From: Pseudeuparius sepicola | Taxonomy: Eukaryota; Arthropoda; Insecta; Coleoptera; Anthribidae | DNA length: 64,000 nt | Assembly: GCA_963920635.1 (NCBI GenBank) | Contig: OY987299.1 | Span: 65,516,692 to 65,580,691 of the forward strand | Direction: 5' to 3' | Part shown: in pieces, positions 34,421 through 46,472 of the stretch | Numbering within the stretch: position 1 is the stretch's first letter | How the letters are laid out: each line of letters starts with the position of its first letter | Program-made: the position numbers and the translations under genes | Notes under the pieces: model-generated | Seen by the model: only the letters and a program-made list of their open reading frames with translations | Database searches by the model: none | What the model was told of the DNA's origin: nothing

Positions 34421-34867
34421 AGCAGCTTGATTATTGAGAGAGATTGCTATAATTCAATTAAAAAAAAAAAGAATTACAACGTCCTGTTTAACTATTGAGA
34501 TTTGACCAATAGTTGTAAAGCTTAATTATTTGACATCCCCTACTTGCTTCTGCAAGACAAACATATCTCTGAAATACTACTGGACTTAGGAAATTGAACA
34601 GAATTCTACTGTTCAGTGTCTTAGACATCAATCAATTATAACTGAAATCTATCTTTCACAATCACTTTATTCAACATTCCAAAATCTATGCATATTATTG
34701 TTGCTGCATCTTTCATAACTCTAGGACTGGCAGAATCAGATGAACTCTCTCTTATTCTGTCTTCCTTAAGTCTCTCTTCAATCTGACACTTGACTTCTCT
34801 ATTCTTTGGTGCAGATAATCTTCTTGGAGTAATTGGTTCTTCATTCTTCGAAATTAGCTTCATTTCT

Positions 34868-35922
34868 ATACAGTGTGTCCCATTTGGAATAGACCCACCC
34901 CGTAAAATTTTTATTTTTTATCAGATTTGAGCCGTTTTTTTCTAAAGATAGGTCACACAAAACTCTACTTTGGTGCAAAATTTCTAACCTTAATTTCCAA
35001 GGCCTACTAAGATTTTTTTTCTAGTAAAAAATGACGAAAATCATTTAGCGATTTTTTTATTTAAAATATGACACAACAGCGTTAATCAGGACACCCAAAA
35101 CCCCCACATACCAAATTTGAGCAAAAAATATACAGGGAGTTCCATTCTACAGGGTTCCAAAGATGAGCAAAATGGTAATTTTAAAGGCATCTGGCGAGTC
35201 AAGTGTGTCGTGGAATGAACTCAAAACAGTTGAATGATCAACAGGACTACTCAATGTGTTGGTGTGCAAAGATTCCATACAAAAATGTACAGGGTATTTT
35301 TCTCTGGGCCATTTCAAAATGCTGAATTTTTATTAAACTTTACACTTGTCAAGAGTGCTCTGGAATTGTTGAAAAACATTAATAAACACAAAAGTAATTT
35401 ATTTCTTTACAAAATGCCAACCACCTTTCCCAATAAAGTCACACTCTAAGATGATACCTACATTTTCTGCATGTTTCCTGTTATATAACTCGTATGGACT
35501 TACTGACAGGCAGGCTGCTGTATTTTTAGTCTTAGTTCGTTTAGAGTAGCTAAACCAACAGTTTGAGTAGTCCTGTTGGCAATTCAACTGTTTTGAGTAA
35601 ATTATTATTTTGCTCAACTTTGACAACCCGCAGAATGGAACTCCCTGTATATTTTTTGTTCAAATTTGGTATGTGGGGATTTTGGGGTGTCCTGATTAAA
35701 GCTGTAATGTCAGATTTTACATAAAAAAATCGCTAAATGATTTTTGTAATTTGTTTAGTAGAAACAAATTCTTAGTAGGCCTTGAAAATTTAAACTAAGA
35801 TCTGAAATTTTGCACCAAAGTAGTTTTGTGTGACCTATCTTTAGAAAAAAAAAAAACAGCTAGAATCTGATGAAAAATAAAAATTTTACGGGGGGTGTCT
35901 ATTCCAAATGCGACACACTGTA
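34868..35922. mobile_element. fold-back element, TACAGTGTG ends (1.05 kb)
   Basis: TACAGTGTGTCCCATTTGGA at the left and its near-inverse at the right (TCCAAATGCGACACACTGTA) start long inverted arms that run to CTCAAAACAGTTGAATGATC / GGCAATTCAACTGTTTTGAG. The loop is about 300 bp. It splits the Gypsy protease from its RT. TA-like flanks. No transposase frame. Confidence 0.8.
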
Positions 35923-36665
35923 TGTACTCTTAACTAACCTTGTTCGATTTGTAATTCTGTATCAATGCTTTTACGTTGTCTTTACAGTCTTTAGTTTCTA
36001 TCTGTTCTACGTCTAACATATCACTTCTTTTACTATCAACTTTTATTTCCATAAGAAAGTTACTATTTTCTTTTTTGATTAGGAACATTTCACCATTTCT
36101 TATGTAAATGTCATAAGATTTTGTCATCAATTCCTATATAATTCAGCACCACAAAATGAGCCTAACTTAACTGAATTATCTGTATCAAGACCTTCCAAAA
36201 ATACTTGTTGATTTAGTAGCATATACTTGAAAAAAATTCCATACGCATCGCTTCTCATTCTACTTATGTCACTCCCGGTATCTAAAAGTGCTGGTATTGT
36301 TGTACCCTCAATATTCAAAGTGACATATTTTTTTGGGATCACATATGGCATTTTAAACTTGTTGATCCACTTGGTGCGGGTGTAGTAGTTTGACGCTCCG
36401 TCTTCTTAGGACAGTTCAATGAAATAGCTACTACAGCTGAACATTTGGCCCCCGTGCTTTTATCAGGACACTCACTAGATTTATGCTCCTTGTTTCTACA
36501 ATTATAGCAATTCTCTGGATTTCCTCCAGTATGTTTGATACCTTCATTTCTCCTAATGGTATTTGTCTTACGACGTTTTAATGGCATTATTTCATTTCGA
36601 TTCATTCGTTGCACCCCGTATAAACGCACCATTGCTAAGAATGTTGCCCTACTATCTGCAACCAC

Positions 36666-38271
36666 CTATATGAGCTTAGGTATAATATATTGCCTACTTG
36701 ATGTAGAGATTGTTAATTCCAACCCCAAACTGATGAACAGTATAAAAAGGTATGTGGCAGTTGCAAAAGTGTTCAAATTTCACTCATCAATTGACGATTT
36801 GTATTGTGAAAACAATTACATTGTTGTAAACACTGTGTAAATTACACAATATTCACTTCATTCAGATTTCGTGATCGATTAGCACAACAGTGCTAACTTA
36901 ATGTACCATCAGTCTTTATTTTCTTCAGTTTCATTCTAGTCTGGCTATCCGTGGTAGGAGTTTGGCAGAACTGACAGTTGATGCATGAACCTTTTGATTT
37001 TTCAGTTATTTCTATTTCAAATTTTTTATCCATAATATAACATTCAGGAAACGGAAGTCGCCCATATTGTGCGAAAATCTATAAGTAGTACCGGCAACAA
37101 GAATCGTGGCACTTCCCTATCGAACACTCGTTCTGTCTCGAAGATTTCCACGTGAACACTCTTTTTCAAAGTCTAACTTTCTGCCTTACGGACGGCTTAA
37201 GTGGTTCTTTATATCGTGTGTATTTTATTTTCGCTGTACTAATTTAGGTTTTGTTATTTTTTTTTACATATTATGGTGCGAGCACGTGTCTTGAGGTGTG
37301 GGTGGACAATTTCCATGCATTTTCCGAGCTCCAGCAGCAACCTGCTACGAGTGGGCTACGGATGGGATCCAGTGAGCAGTCTGGGTGAGTTAGCTGCTTA
37401 ATTTTATTAATATTCTTATTAATAAACGTCATTTGACGACTTTTACCTTCCTCCTATTTCCCCTAGTTTCCGAGATCCCCATACTCATCATCAAATAAAA
37501 CTCACCCTGTGTAAAAAAAATATATTTTTAAGAATTTAAACACCATGCATCTCAAAAATTGGCTACATGCATAAAAAAACTTACATCACAAAATAGTCTT
37601 ATTTGTATCTTATCGCCTGGCGATGTCTCCCAGAATAAAATCGAATCTGTATAAATCGAACTAATTATAGCAAGAGGAAATTTTTATTTCATGTCAAATG
37701 TAAGGGATGCTTACTGTAGTATTATGACAATGTTAATGTCAATGTGTTATGTAATAGTTCAAATTGCATGGTTCAAAAGCTTAATTTTCCCCTTTGCTCC
37801 TTGTAGGTACAATAATGATTTTGTTAATATGTATATGAGCTACCCAGCCAACACATTAATGGCTCTTTTGTGGCACAAGTAAGCCGTATTTGGGTCCTTT
37901 ACGAAATATGTACAGAAAATGAAAATTCAGGCCAGACGATAATAACACATTAATGGCCCGTTAATGGTTGCACTGTAAATAGCCATTAAAAGTAACTTTG
38001 CGCATATTATGTGAAGGACCTTTAATAAGCCCTGAAATGGCGGGCCTTCAATACCAAACCATTTAAGGTAAGATTGTGGCTTCCACAATTGCCCTTTGAT
38101 GGGCCAATGAAGAACAAAAAAAAATTGCTGGGGCATGTGTACATAACCATTTGAGGACCAACTCCAACTGTTTGCTGGGTAACTTGCCCAACAAAAGTAG
38201 ATATTGGTATTTTGTATTAATACTCAATACTATTTGAAATGACTATTAAATACCTTACAAAAATCACCTAC
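36666..38271. other. no gene; repeat fragments
   Basis: Upstream end of the Gypsy remnant, then unassigned DNA. 37455..37510 carries CTAGTTTCCGAGATCCCCAT and ACTCACCCTGT, a broken end of the 39.2-40.6 kb family. The stretch 37850..38190 has several TTAATGGC / GCCATTAA pieces in both orientations, a decayed palindrome. The importin-5 donor site lies at the right edge. Confidence 0.45.
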
Positions 38272-38491
38272 CTCCACATGTCACCAACAAATGCAGGTCC
38301 TTTACATTGGGCACTCTCTAACAGCCAGGGCAGTGATTCAGCTGCCGCATTTCTCACTCCATCATGGAAATAAAACTTCAGCATGGGAACCATCAGTTTC
38401 ACAACCTCTTCTGCATAGGGTGCAAATGCTTCTTTCAGTTCACGGGCATAACAAACTAACATCATGCAAGCTGCTGATTTGTCATCTAAAC
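38272..38491 (-). CDS. IPO5: importin-5 (karyopherin beta-3), internal exon
   Basis: This exon of 220 nt precedes the 5557..5782 exon in the same transcript. On the minus strand it encodes [20 protein letters not shown], then [19 protein letters not shown] and [17 protein letters not shown], ending GDMW plus two bases. These are HEAT-repeat helices of importin-5 and the match to the family is close along the full exon. The acceptor is TTTCTTTTAG ending at 38492; the donor is GTAGGTG from 38271. Entry phase 1 and exit phase 2 are consistent with the next exon. No stops or shifts, so it should be a functional exon. The preceding exon was not seen in 38492..64000. Confidence 0.92.
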
Positions 38492-39159
38492 CTAAAAGAA
38501 ATAGTATTTAGAAAATATTTTAGAATATAATTGCAAAAGTGGAGATAGTGTTGGTATAAAGAGAATTTGTAGCATGTCGGACGAATTAAACATATTTTAT
38601 TTTAAAGCAATAGCAAGATAAACAAACCTAAAATGATCAGTTGCCCCTAAGACTACAAATAATTTACTAGGATCATTTTTCCAGTTCTTTCAGGTGTGCC
38701 ACAGGATGCGCCCCTAGCACCTAAAGTTTTTAACATTTTTATCAAATCACCGTTAATTCGAATTGTTTCAACTTTTTAAATATTTTATTTGTAGATAGCA
38801 TTTCCAGTCCCGGTATTTATTACCGGGATTGTCCGGGGATTTTACCCAAAAAGTGTGGTCCCTGGATTTCCTCTTGGTCCCAAAACCTTAAAAGTCCCAA
38901 ATTTTTTTTATTATGTCATGAACACGCCGACACTGAATGGCCAACCAACTGACTGGATGGACTCATGACGCGACGAAATGTTTAGAACGGTACTTCCCCT
39001 GAAAACGAACTAGGTAAGGGTCATAGGGGATTCACTGGCATTTGGCGTTCGTCTTTAGTATTACCATGATTCTAGGCCATGAAACTCAAGACACTGTGGC
39101 CTGTGACCTTACTCCTTAGTGTAATACAGTACCGTGTGGTGTGATTAACCGTATCCGTA

Positions 39160-40633
39160 TATACAGGGTGAGTTTTTTTTTTCGATGCCCACTATGCGGA
39201 TCTCGGAAACTAGCGGAGCTAGAACAAAGGTTAAATGGGGAAAGAATTGCAGTTTTGAATGCCCAATCTAATGCCCCTTTTGGATTTTTAAAAAAGTTCA
39301 TGGCTCACTAGGTATTTTGAAAAGAGTGATTTTTTGCTATTTCATCAGATCTCTGCAGCTCCGTTATTTCTGATTAGACAGAAAAACTGTAGACAAAAAT
39401 TGTGGATAATTTTGGGCTTAATAAGATAATCTAATCCAATTTTTTATGCTGTTTGTAATTTTTGAGATATGACATAAACTTGTGTTTTTTTTTATGTAAA
39501 TCATAGTTGGCTGTGACCTTATCAAATCGGCCATTTTTTGAGCTTTCCAAAAATATAATACTCGGCATAGTTATTATAAAAAATAAAATAGCTATGGCTA
39601 ATTTTCTGATTTTTTTAAATTTTCACAGTCAGCCATGGAATATTTTCATAATTACGTTATATTTTATAATAAGACATACTTCAAACTTTCAATTATTTTA
39701 TTTTTAGCTGGTAACAAAATGTAACAAAATAAAAAAAAATTATCATGATGGAGCTCCACCACATAATTATTTGCCCGTAAGAAATTACCTAGATCAACTC
39801 TATCCAAATAGTTGGATAGGGAGAAATAGACCTATTTCCTGGCAGTTCCGATCCCCCGATTTGTCTGTTTTGGATTTCTTTTTGTGGGGAACAGTACAAA
39901 ATAAAGTATGAGACAATTGTTGAATTAAGAGCAGCTGTTTTAGAAGCAACTGAAAGGCAACAAATTCCGTTTTAAAAAGATGCAATATTTGCATAAATAA
40001 TAATGGTGGATGGTTTTTTATTTTAAAATAATAATAATTTGAATTTGAGTTTTTTATTTTTTGTTTTATTTTGTTACATTTTGTTGCCAGCAAAAACAAA
40101 ATATTAGGAAGTTTTAAGTATGTCTAATTATAAAATAGAACGTAATTATGGAAATATTCCATGGCTGACTATGTGAAAATTAAAAAAAAATCAGAAAATT
40201 AGTCATAGCTCTTTTTTGTATAATAACTATGCCGAGTATTATATGTTTGCAAAGTTCAAAAAATGACCGATTTTATAATACCACAGCCAACTATCATTTA
40301 CATTTAAAAAAACACAAGTTTATGTCATATCTCAAAAATCACAAACATAAAAAATTGGATGAGATTATCTTATTAAGCCCAAAATTATCTACAATTTTTG
40401 TCTCTACAGTTTTTCTGTATAATCAAAAATAACGGAGCTACAGAGATCAGACGAAATAGCAAAAAAACACTCTTTTCAAAATATCTAGTGAGCCATGAAC
40501 TTTTTTAAAAATCCAAAAGGGGCATTAGATTGAGCATTCAAAACTGCAATTCTTTCCCCATTTAACCTTTGTTCTATCTCTGCTAGTTTCCGAGATCCCC
40601 ATAGTGGGCATCGAAAAAAACTCACCCTGTATA
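39160..40633. mobile_element. fold-back element enclosing transposase remnant (1.47 kb)
   Basis: ATACAGGGTGAGTTTTTTTT at the left and its inverse ending CTCACCCTGTATA at 40633 begin inverted arms of about 560 bp. The arms include CGATGCCCACTATG / CATAGTGGGCATCG and CCAAAAGGGGCATTAGATTG. The centre (39744..39975) encodes the end of a mariner-type transposase. TA-type borders fit the Tc1/mariner superfamily. A broken end of the same family lies at 37455..37510. Confidence 0.85.
39744..39975 (+). pseudogene. mariner-superfamily transposase C-terminal fragment
   Basis: The plus-strand frame reads HDGAPPHNYLPVRNYL, then LYPNSWIGRNRPISW, then FRSPDLSVLDFFLWG. This is the second catalytic Asp region (DGAPPH) through the third catalytic region (SPDLxxLDFFLWG) of the insect mariner-related transposases. 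The frame stops near 39909 and continues one base shifted as YETIVELRAAVLEATE. The N-terminal helix-turn-helix and first catalytic Asp are missing. It lies between the two arms of the fold-back element, so it is the element's own relic and indicates its superfamily. Confidence 0.8.
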
Positions 40634-41196
40634 ATTCTTTAATTAATACATAAAATTGTGGAATTATTACAATTTGTAGGTTTTAAATTGGAATAAGAAT
40701 ACTTACTACCTAGTGATACAATTAAATTAGTTGGAGTTGGAGCTACTTTACTTTAAGAAAAACTGTTGTAATGAAACATCATTAAACATCAATATTTTTC
40801 GGGACTAGTACTGGGACTTAATATTTGGTCCCAGGATTTGGGAACGATTTCAAAATTTATTCTAAAATTTATTTGATGTATTCTAAGATTTATTTTATTT
40901 TATTTCCTCAAATCTCAAGGATCGCCAGAATTTCAGAACTTCATTAGTTTTTTCATATCAACTTTTTCTTTTAGGGCCTTTGTTTTGAAAATTTATAGCG
41001 TTAAAATTTATAAAAAAAGAATAACAATAATATTTCAATCAATTTTTTCTAATCTTTATTTCATTCAGTTTTCAATTTAAGCGAAAACTTCCTCTTAACT
41101 GTTTTTGCTGGCATGGCTAGTTTGATTTTTAAATATTGAAATATTGCCTCCATGAATTATTGTTTCACAATTCCTTCATGAATTTCTTCATAAAAG

Positions 41197-41806
41197 CATT
41201 TTGTTTTATACTGACCACAGGACCTGCTCTGCCATTCGGTCAATCGGTAACAAAACAAAAATAAAATAATACCCATTCTATAAGGTGTTAGGAGAAAAGT
41301 AAGTGAATCCACTGAACAGATTCTTTGGACTAAAATAATGTGACTTTTCTTTTGCCATTTTTCATTTAGATGTCTGTACCCCAAAATACAGGATGTTAAA
41401 AAAAAGACACGAAAAAATGAAGTTTATAAGTTTTTATTTTTTTTTCAAAAAATCAAAAATTTATCAGTCAGAATTTTTGTCTAAAAATTTGCACATAGAG
41501 GTAAAATAAAATTCCAAGCAACTGTTTCAAATAACTTTTTTCGATAAAAGCACAAATAAAGCATATTTTGGCTATTTATTTAATAACATGTCATTTTTGA
41601 CAGGTATGTCAAATGACGTCATAACGTTTAATGATCTCATTTCAAATCTTTTTGGAAGCAGAGATGATTGCCCCAGAGTAGTTTCATCTTAGCCCAAAAA
41701 TTAAAAAAATTCCCATATGGTTCCAACTTTTTGGCGAGCACTGTACACATATATAAGGGCGGCGTAAATGGCAGAGCAGGTCCTGTGATCAGTATAAAAC
41801 AAAATG
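41197..41806. repeat. inverted repeat, 40-bp arms
   Basis: CATTTTGTTTTATACTGACC followed by ACAGGACCTGCTCTGCCATT is matched in inverse by the stretch ending at 41806 with only one or two mismatches. The 530-bp interior has no coding signal. Possibly a MITE with subterminal repeats. Confidence 0.7.
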
Positions 41807-42124
41807 AACATCTGTACCACAACAGATTTTCTTAACAATTAAACTTTTTATTTTCCTGCACATTTGATCGACAATTTTGCATCCGCCATATGATGTCGAC
41901 AATTGTGCGTCCATCTGTATATACAAGTATTTCTGCGTCGCTATATATGTATATTATTTATACTGGCTGCCGTTTTCTGCATCCACCATGTTGCCAAATT
42001 TCGACTGCACTATTTGCATAATTTATTAGGTATATGGGCAAATATAAAAATAACGTTTGCTCGCCCGTGGCGGACGCAGAGTTGCAAGGAGAAACTAAAG
42101 GAAACTTGAACAAGCAAAATGGCA

Positions 42125-42774
42125 TATACAGTGTGTCCACGTTACGAAGTTCCCACTGTTATATTTTATTGTGTATTGTTGTGTATTTAAGATTTTTGGT
42201 TAATTGTAGTCATGGCTTGCTACGCTTAACTTTTAGGTGCAAAAATCAAAGCAACAATATTAGCGATTTTTTTAGGAACAAATTAATATCAGATATTCTG
42301 TTTTACTCTTGTAAGCGGAGAATAAATTAGGGAACAATTTCACACCATTATCTCCATTTAGTAAAACAAAATTTTTTTGAGACAAACAAAAAGTAGTACT
42401 AAGGAGTTTTAAACCACTACAAATATTATTTCCTAAAACTGAAGCGACTGCCATTTAACAAAAATCTCAAATCCCAAATGCGCCTTATGGCTGTATGATA
42501 CAATGCATTTTTTTGTACAATTTTTTTTATAAGATTTTGAAAGAAAGTGATTTTGATGGTAACATGTTACAAAAAGTCATTAAAATAATCAAAATACATT
42601 ACGCATTATTAAAATCAAAATTACTTTTTTTTAGAATGCTTTCAAATATTTTGTGCAAAAAATGTCATACAGCCTGAAGATACGTTTTTGGAAGACCTAT
42701 CTAACAAAAAAAGTTTCCTAATATCGATTCACAAAAAATGGAAGGGCGGAACTCCTTCACTTGGACACACTGTA
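42125..42774. mobile_element. short-TIR element, TACAGTGTGTCC ends
   Basis: ATACAGTGTGTCCACGTTAC near 42126 pairs with the inverse of TTGGACACACTGTATA ending at 42776. The end type resembles the 34868..35922 element, but the interior is not palindromic. No transposase frame. Confidence 0.5.
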
Positions 42775-42828
42775 TATCGTGCAAGTGTACTTTTTTATTT
42801 CTTACCAGCAACACACAGTAGTGTACCT

Positions 42829-44276
42829 ATACAGGGTGAGGTAATGGGACAGAGAACAGCTGCATATATTTTGGGCCAAAATATGACGATTGAGGCTAAT
42901 ATGCCTTAAAGAAATGTTGTTTGTTTAAGAGGTACAGGGCGTTGAAATTTGTTTTTTGAAATTGCATTTTGGCTACATCTCCTAAAATAATCAAGCTGTT
43001 GAACTGAAATTTGGCACTGCTATGTTTTTGGGGATGGAGAATACGCTGAAAATGTCAGTTTCTACGTATCTCACAGAGGGCGCCACTTGCGCTGTTTTTA
43101 GAATGTGCTTTTACTCCTAACTTTTTTGAGGTTATCTTTTTGGTGTTACAGGTCCATCATTTTAGTGCATCTTTTCATTCTCTAACAAAAAGGTATTCTT
43201 GTGTTTCATAATGATAAAATCAACCCTTTGCATTGAATTTGGCAAAATGTGCCCCAAAACACCTGTTGAAATGAAACAGATCAACTGTACCATTTAAAGT
43301 CAGAAAAAATCACTATTAACATAGTACCAAAAATGTTTTGTTTTCAAAATGGAATAGTTTCAAACTCGGCAAAATTTTGACACTTTATTTCAAGAAAAAG
43401 AATGGTACGAAAAAGGTTGTGGGGAAACTCAAAGTGGTCCATTGTTAAATTATATTAATTCAATAATAATAATTTATTAATATTATATTGACTTTACAAC
43501 TTCATTTTATTTGTGAACCATATAAAAATAAGGTCTGATGATGGGTTAAAGCCGAAACTAGTTACCTACTTTATACAATTTTATATACTAGATTATATTA
43601 TTGTGGTTCAAGACTTTGAATTATATCTTCATAAAAAGAATGGTGTTTTGACCAATGCCCATTTGACGTTATGATCTTCATTTTGAATGTACAGTTGATC
43701 TGTAAGATTTGAAAGCAGTAGCTGAAAATGTTGGAGTTAACAGGTGTTTTGGGGCACATTTTGCCAATTTCAATGCAAACAGTTGATTTTATCGTTATGA
43801 AACAAGAGTACCTTTTTGTTGCAGAAATGATGGACCTGCAACACCAAAAAGATAACCTCAAAAAAGTTAGGAGTAAAAGTACGGTTCAAAAACAGCGCAA
43901 GTGGCGCCCTCTGTGAGATACGTAGAAACTGACACTAAATGATGGACCTGCAACACCAAAAAGATAACTTTAAAAAAGTTAGGAGTAAAAGCACGGTTCA
44001 AAAACAGCGCAAGTGGCGCTTTCTGTGAGATACGTAGAAACTGACATTTTCAGCTTATTCTCCATCCACAAAATATATCAGTGCTAAATTTCAATTCAGC
44101 AGCTTGACTCTTTTGGGAGATGTAGCCAAACTGCAATTTCAAAAAACAAATTTCAACAACCTGTATCTCTTAAACAAACAACATTTCTATAGGGCATATT
44201 AGCCTCAATCGTAATATTTTGGTGCAAAATATATGCAGTTGCTCTATATCCCATTATTTATGACTCACCCCGTATA
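42829..44276. mobile_element. fold-back element, ACAGGGTGAG ends (1.45 kb)
   Basis: TATACAGGGTGAGGTAATGG at the left corresponds to the inverse of the right end, CCCATTATTTATGACTCACCCCGTATA (44250..44276). Inverted arms share the blocks around TTGGGCCAAAATAT and AGTGGCGCC(C/T)TCTGTGAGATACGTAGAAAC. The right arm contains a local direct duplication of about 110 bp (43823..43930 and 43937..44046). Diverged single-arm copies lie at 5877 and 34015. Confidence 0.85.
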
Positions 44277-45914
44277 CCTACTTATTTCATTCTTGCCACA
44301 TTTATTAGATACATGAACATGACACAGATGTGAAAGCAGTGTGTACGGCGTTCAGAAGTCCAGTGGAATTTAGTACCTACTAGAAGTGTATAGAAATTTC
44401 GAATAAATCTCGGTAAAGTAAAATTAAGTAGGTAGGTACTAGGTAACTAGGAACATAGTTACATTAACTTGTTTGAACTTCAAAAGATACTGAACGATAC
44501 TTCAGGAAGATTTTATTATGGCGGTAAGTTTTAATGTAAGTATATAAAATAATGAATCAACTACGATAAAATTTTCACGAGATTTTTGTCTGGTGACCTC
44601 AAAATCTCATTGTAAATCTCGCGGAGTTACAGCACTCGCCACTGCGTGGTTCATGTGGCAACTTTTCCACCCTCGTTATGTAACTTTACAACTCTCGTTA
44701 TGTAATATATTATTTCTTTTTCAGTATAAAGATCAAGCATTCGCATAGTGTTGTTGTCATTTTAATATCTCCTATGTGACAATATTTCCAAATATAAGGA
44801 TTATTAGCGCGTTATATTGATCTAAGCCGCGGTGGTGTCGCTCGTACCTGCGCTGACTTTTTAGACTGCATGTTTTTCTGCCTTCGATCGACCTTCGTTC
44901 GAGGCAGGCGCATGCATTTGTCTTTAAAGAAAAACACCGCTATGGCCAAGAGCGCTGGACAAATGTGGATTCACAGTATTGCTCCTTAATAGCTTTATCC
45001 GTGTGATTTACTAATTGTCCTACACTCACAGGGATTACTATGGTTTTCTAGGGTTTTTCCGTAGTACTTGAGCAAATGCTATCCTAGTTCCATCTGGAAA
45101 AAAGTCAGCCCTAGCCGCAAATGGCAACGAAGACAAAATAATAGTAATTGCCCCCCTCCCCCGCACAAGCATGTAGTTGCTTCTGGGGTACTCCTAGTTT
45201 GGAGTATTGTGAGGGTGAGAATTATTATTATTATTATTAAAGCTAGGATTTTCTAGGGTGACAGTGCCGTAATATAATGGCCGGAAATAAGTCTAGCGAC
45301 TAGTCTCCATTTCGTTACGGATCGGTCCAAATATTCTTTGATAGGTTTCTATTTATTTTTATTCATTTATTTGTTATTTTTAGTTTTATAATGACCCATT
45401 TCGAGTGGCTGCTAGGCTTTACATACCGCATTCTTTCAAATTGCAGTGCAACGTTTGGTTACGATCGTTATATTATGGCACCGTTATCTTAGGAAACCGA
45501 AGCTTAATCCAAACAGGAATTATGGTAAATAACTCACAAAATAAGTAATTTTTTAGGATTCAGTGACTATGGCAGCATAGGTGCTAAAAACAGTAAATAT
45601 GGTGAATTTTTTATTGTCAACAAAACAGGTAAAAACTATTTTGATTCAATGGCTATGGGGAGCGGTACCTACAACTCTTGAATGCCATCTAAGTAATTGA
45701 TTATTAGGCCATCTACTTGATTATTAGGCCAGTCGAATTAGGTCCAAAAAAAAAACAGTTTTGAGGAATCAACTTCCAGTAAGCTGGAAATGAAATCGTT
45801 TTAATACCTTCATTTAGTCCTAATTGTGTGTCATCTACAACCATTGTTACAATAATTGTTATCAAGTAGTAAAATTCAAACTCTTTTATTTGTAATTTTT
45901 TTATTTTTTACATA
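44277..45914. other. no gene recognised
   Basis: Mixed-composition DNA without coding signal. A GC-richer patch lies at about 44820..44960 and another at 45060..45250, neither with known motifs. A TAGGTAGGTA-type simple repeat is near 44430. Confidence 0.45.
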
Positions 45915-46405
45915 CAGTGCGGCTCGTTTGGAATAGAGACACCTCTGTGAAACTTTTATTTTTTATCCGAATTTAGCCGGTTTTTTATTCTAAGGGTAGG
46001 TCACAAAAAACTCTATTTTGGCACGAAGTTTCAGGTTAATCTCAATTTTCAAGGCCTACTACGAATTTTTTTCTAGTAAAAGTTAGCGATTTTTTTATTT
46101 AAAATCTGAGACCACAGCGTTAATCAGAACACCCCAAAACCCCCATATACTAAATTTTAATAAAACTATATAGGGAGTTCCATTCTGCAGGTTGTCAAAG
46201 TTGAGCAAAATGGGAATTTCAAAGGCATCTGGCAAGTCAAGTGTGCCACGGAATCCTCTCAAAATAGTTGATTGTCAACAGGGCGGCTCAAAGTGTAGGT
46301 GTCCAAAGATCCAATACAAAAATATACAGGGTAGTTTTCTCTGGGCCATTTCCAAAAAATCCAATATTTTTCAATGGAGATTCCAAATGCCAGACAATTT
46401 AAGAT
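45915..46405 (+). repeat. single arm of the 34868..35922 family
   Basis: Starts TACAGTGCGGCTCGTTTGGA and follows the left arm of that element through GGGAGTTCCATTCTGCAGG and TGGCAAGTCAAGTGTG, then ends without the opposite arm. Moderately diverged. Confidence 0.75.
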
Positions 46406-46456
46406 AATAAAAAAAATTTTCATGTAAATGAAAAGGGATTTTCCGAATATTCTAAC

Positions 46457-46472
46457 GGGGGGGGGGGGGGGG
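46457..46472. repeat. poly-G run (16 bases)
   Basis: Long uninterrupted G run in AT-rich DNA; length is prone to sequencing or polymerase slippage. Confidence 0.9.

Larger units (their letters stand above)
33739..36665 (-). pseudogene. Ty3/Gypsy-like gag-protease-RT remnant
   Basis: Read on the minus strand from 36665: a CCHC zinc knuckle (CYNCRNKEHKSSECPD), then a retropepsin start (ALLDTGSDIS at about 36280), then from 34863 the RT fingers (PRRLSAPKNREVK, SSSDSASPRV, MLNKVIVKDRFQL). A catalytic-box equivalent YCMDDIVILS lies at about 33985..33955, followed by a palm-thumb segment with FLGLIIED at about 33830. The order is that of Gypsy Pol. It is dead: it is cut by a fold-back element at 34868..35922 and by another repeat at 34015..34420, and has frame breaks. 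No integrase remains; the left side is truncated by the element ending at 33738. Confidence 0.75.
5783..38271 (-). other. IPO5: giant importin-5 intron (about 32.5 kb)
   Basis: The donor AG/GTAGGTGA at 38272/38271 and the acceptor GGTTACAG/G at 5783/5782 delimit this intron. The flanking exons encode residues that are contiguous in importin-5, so nothing coding is missing between them. Nearly all of the recognisable content is mobile elements, including a 15.8 kb inverted-repeat element. Confidence 0.85.
40634..42828. other. no gene; repeats
   Basis: AT-rich DNA with one inverted repeat (41197..41806). TATACAGTGTGTCCACGTTA at 42125 and CTTGGACACACTGTATA near 42760 look like the two ends of another short-TIR element of about 650 bp. 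No coding sequence is recognised. Confidence 0.45.

Noticed and set aside
44810..44960. tRNA-like GC-rich patch
   Set aside because: No A/B box pair or cloverleaf could be drawn.
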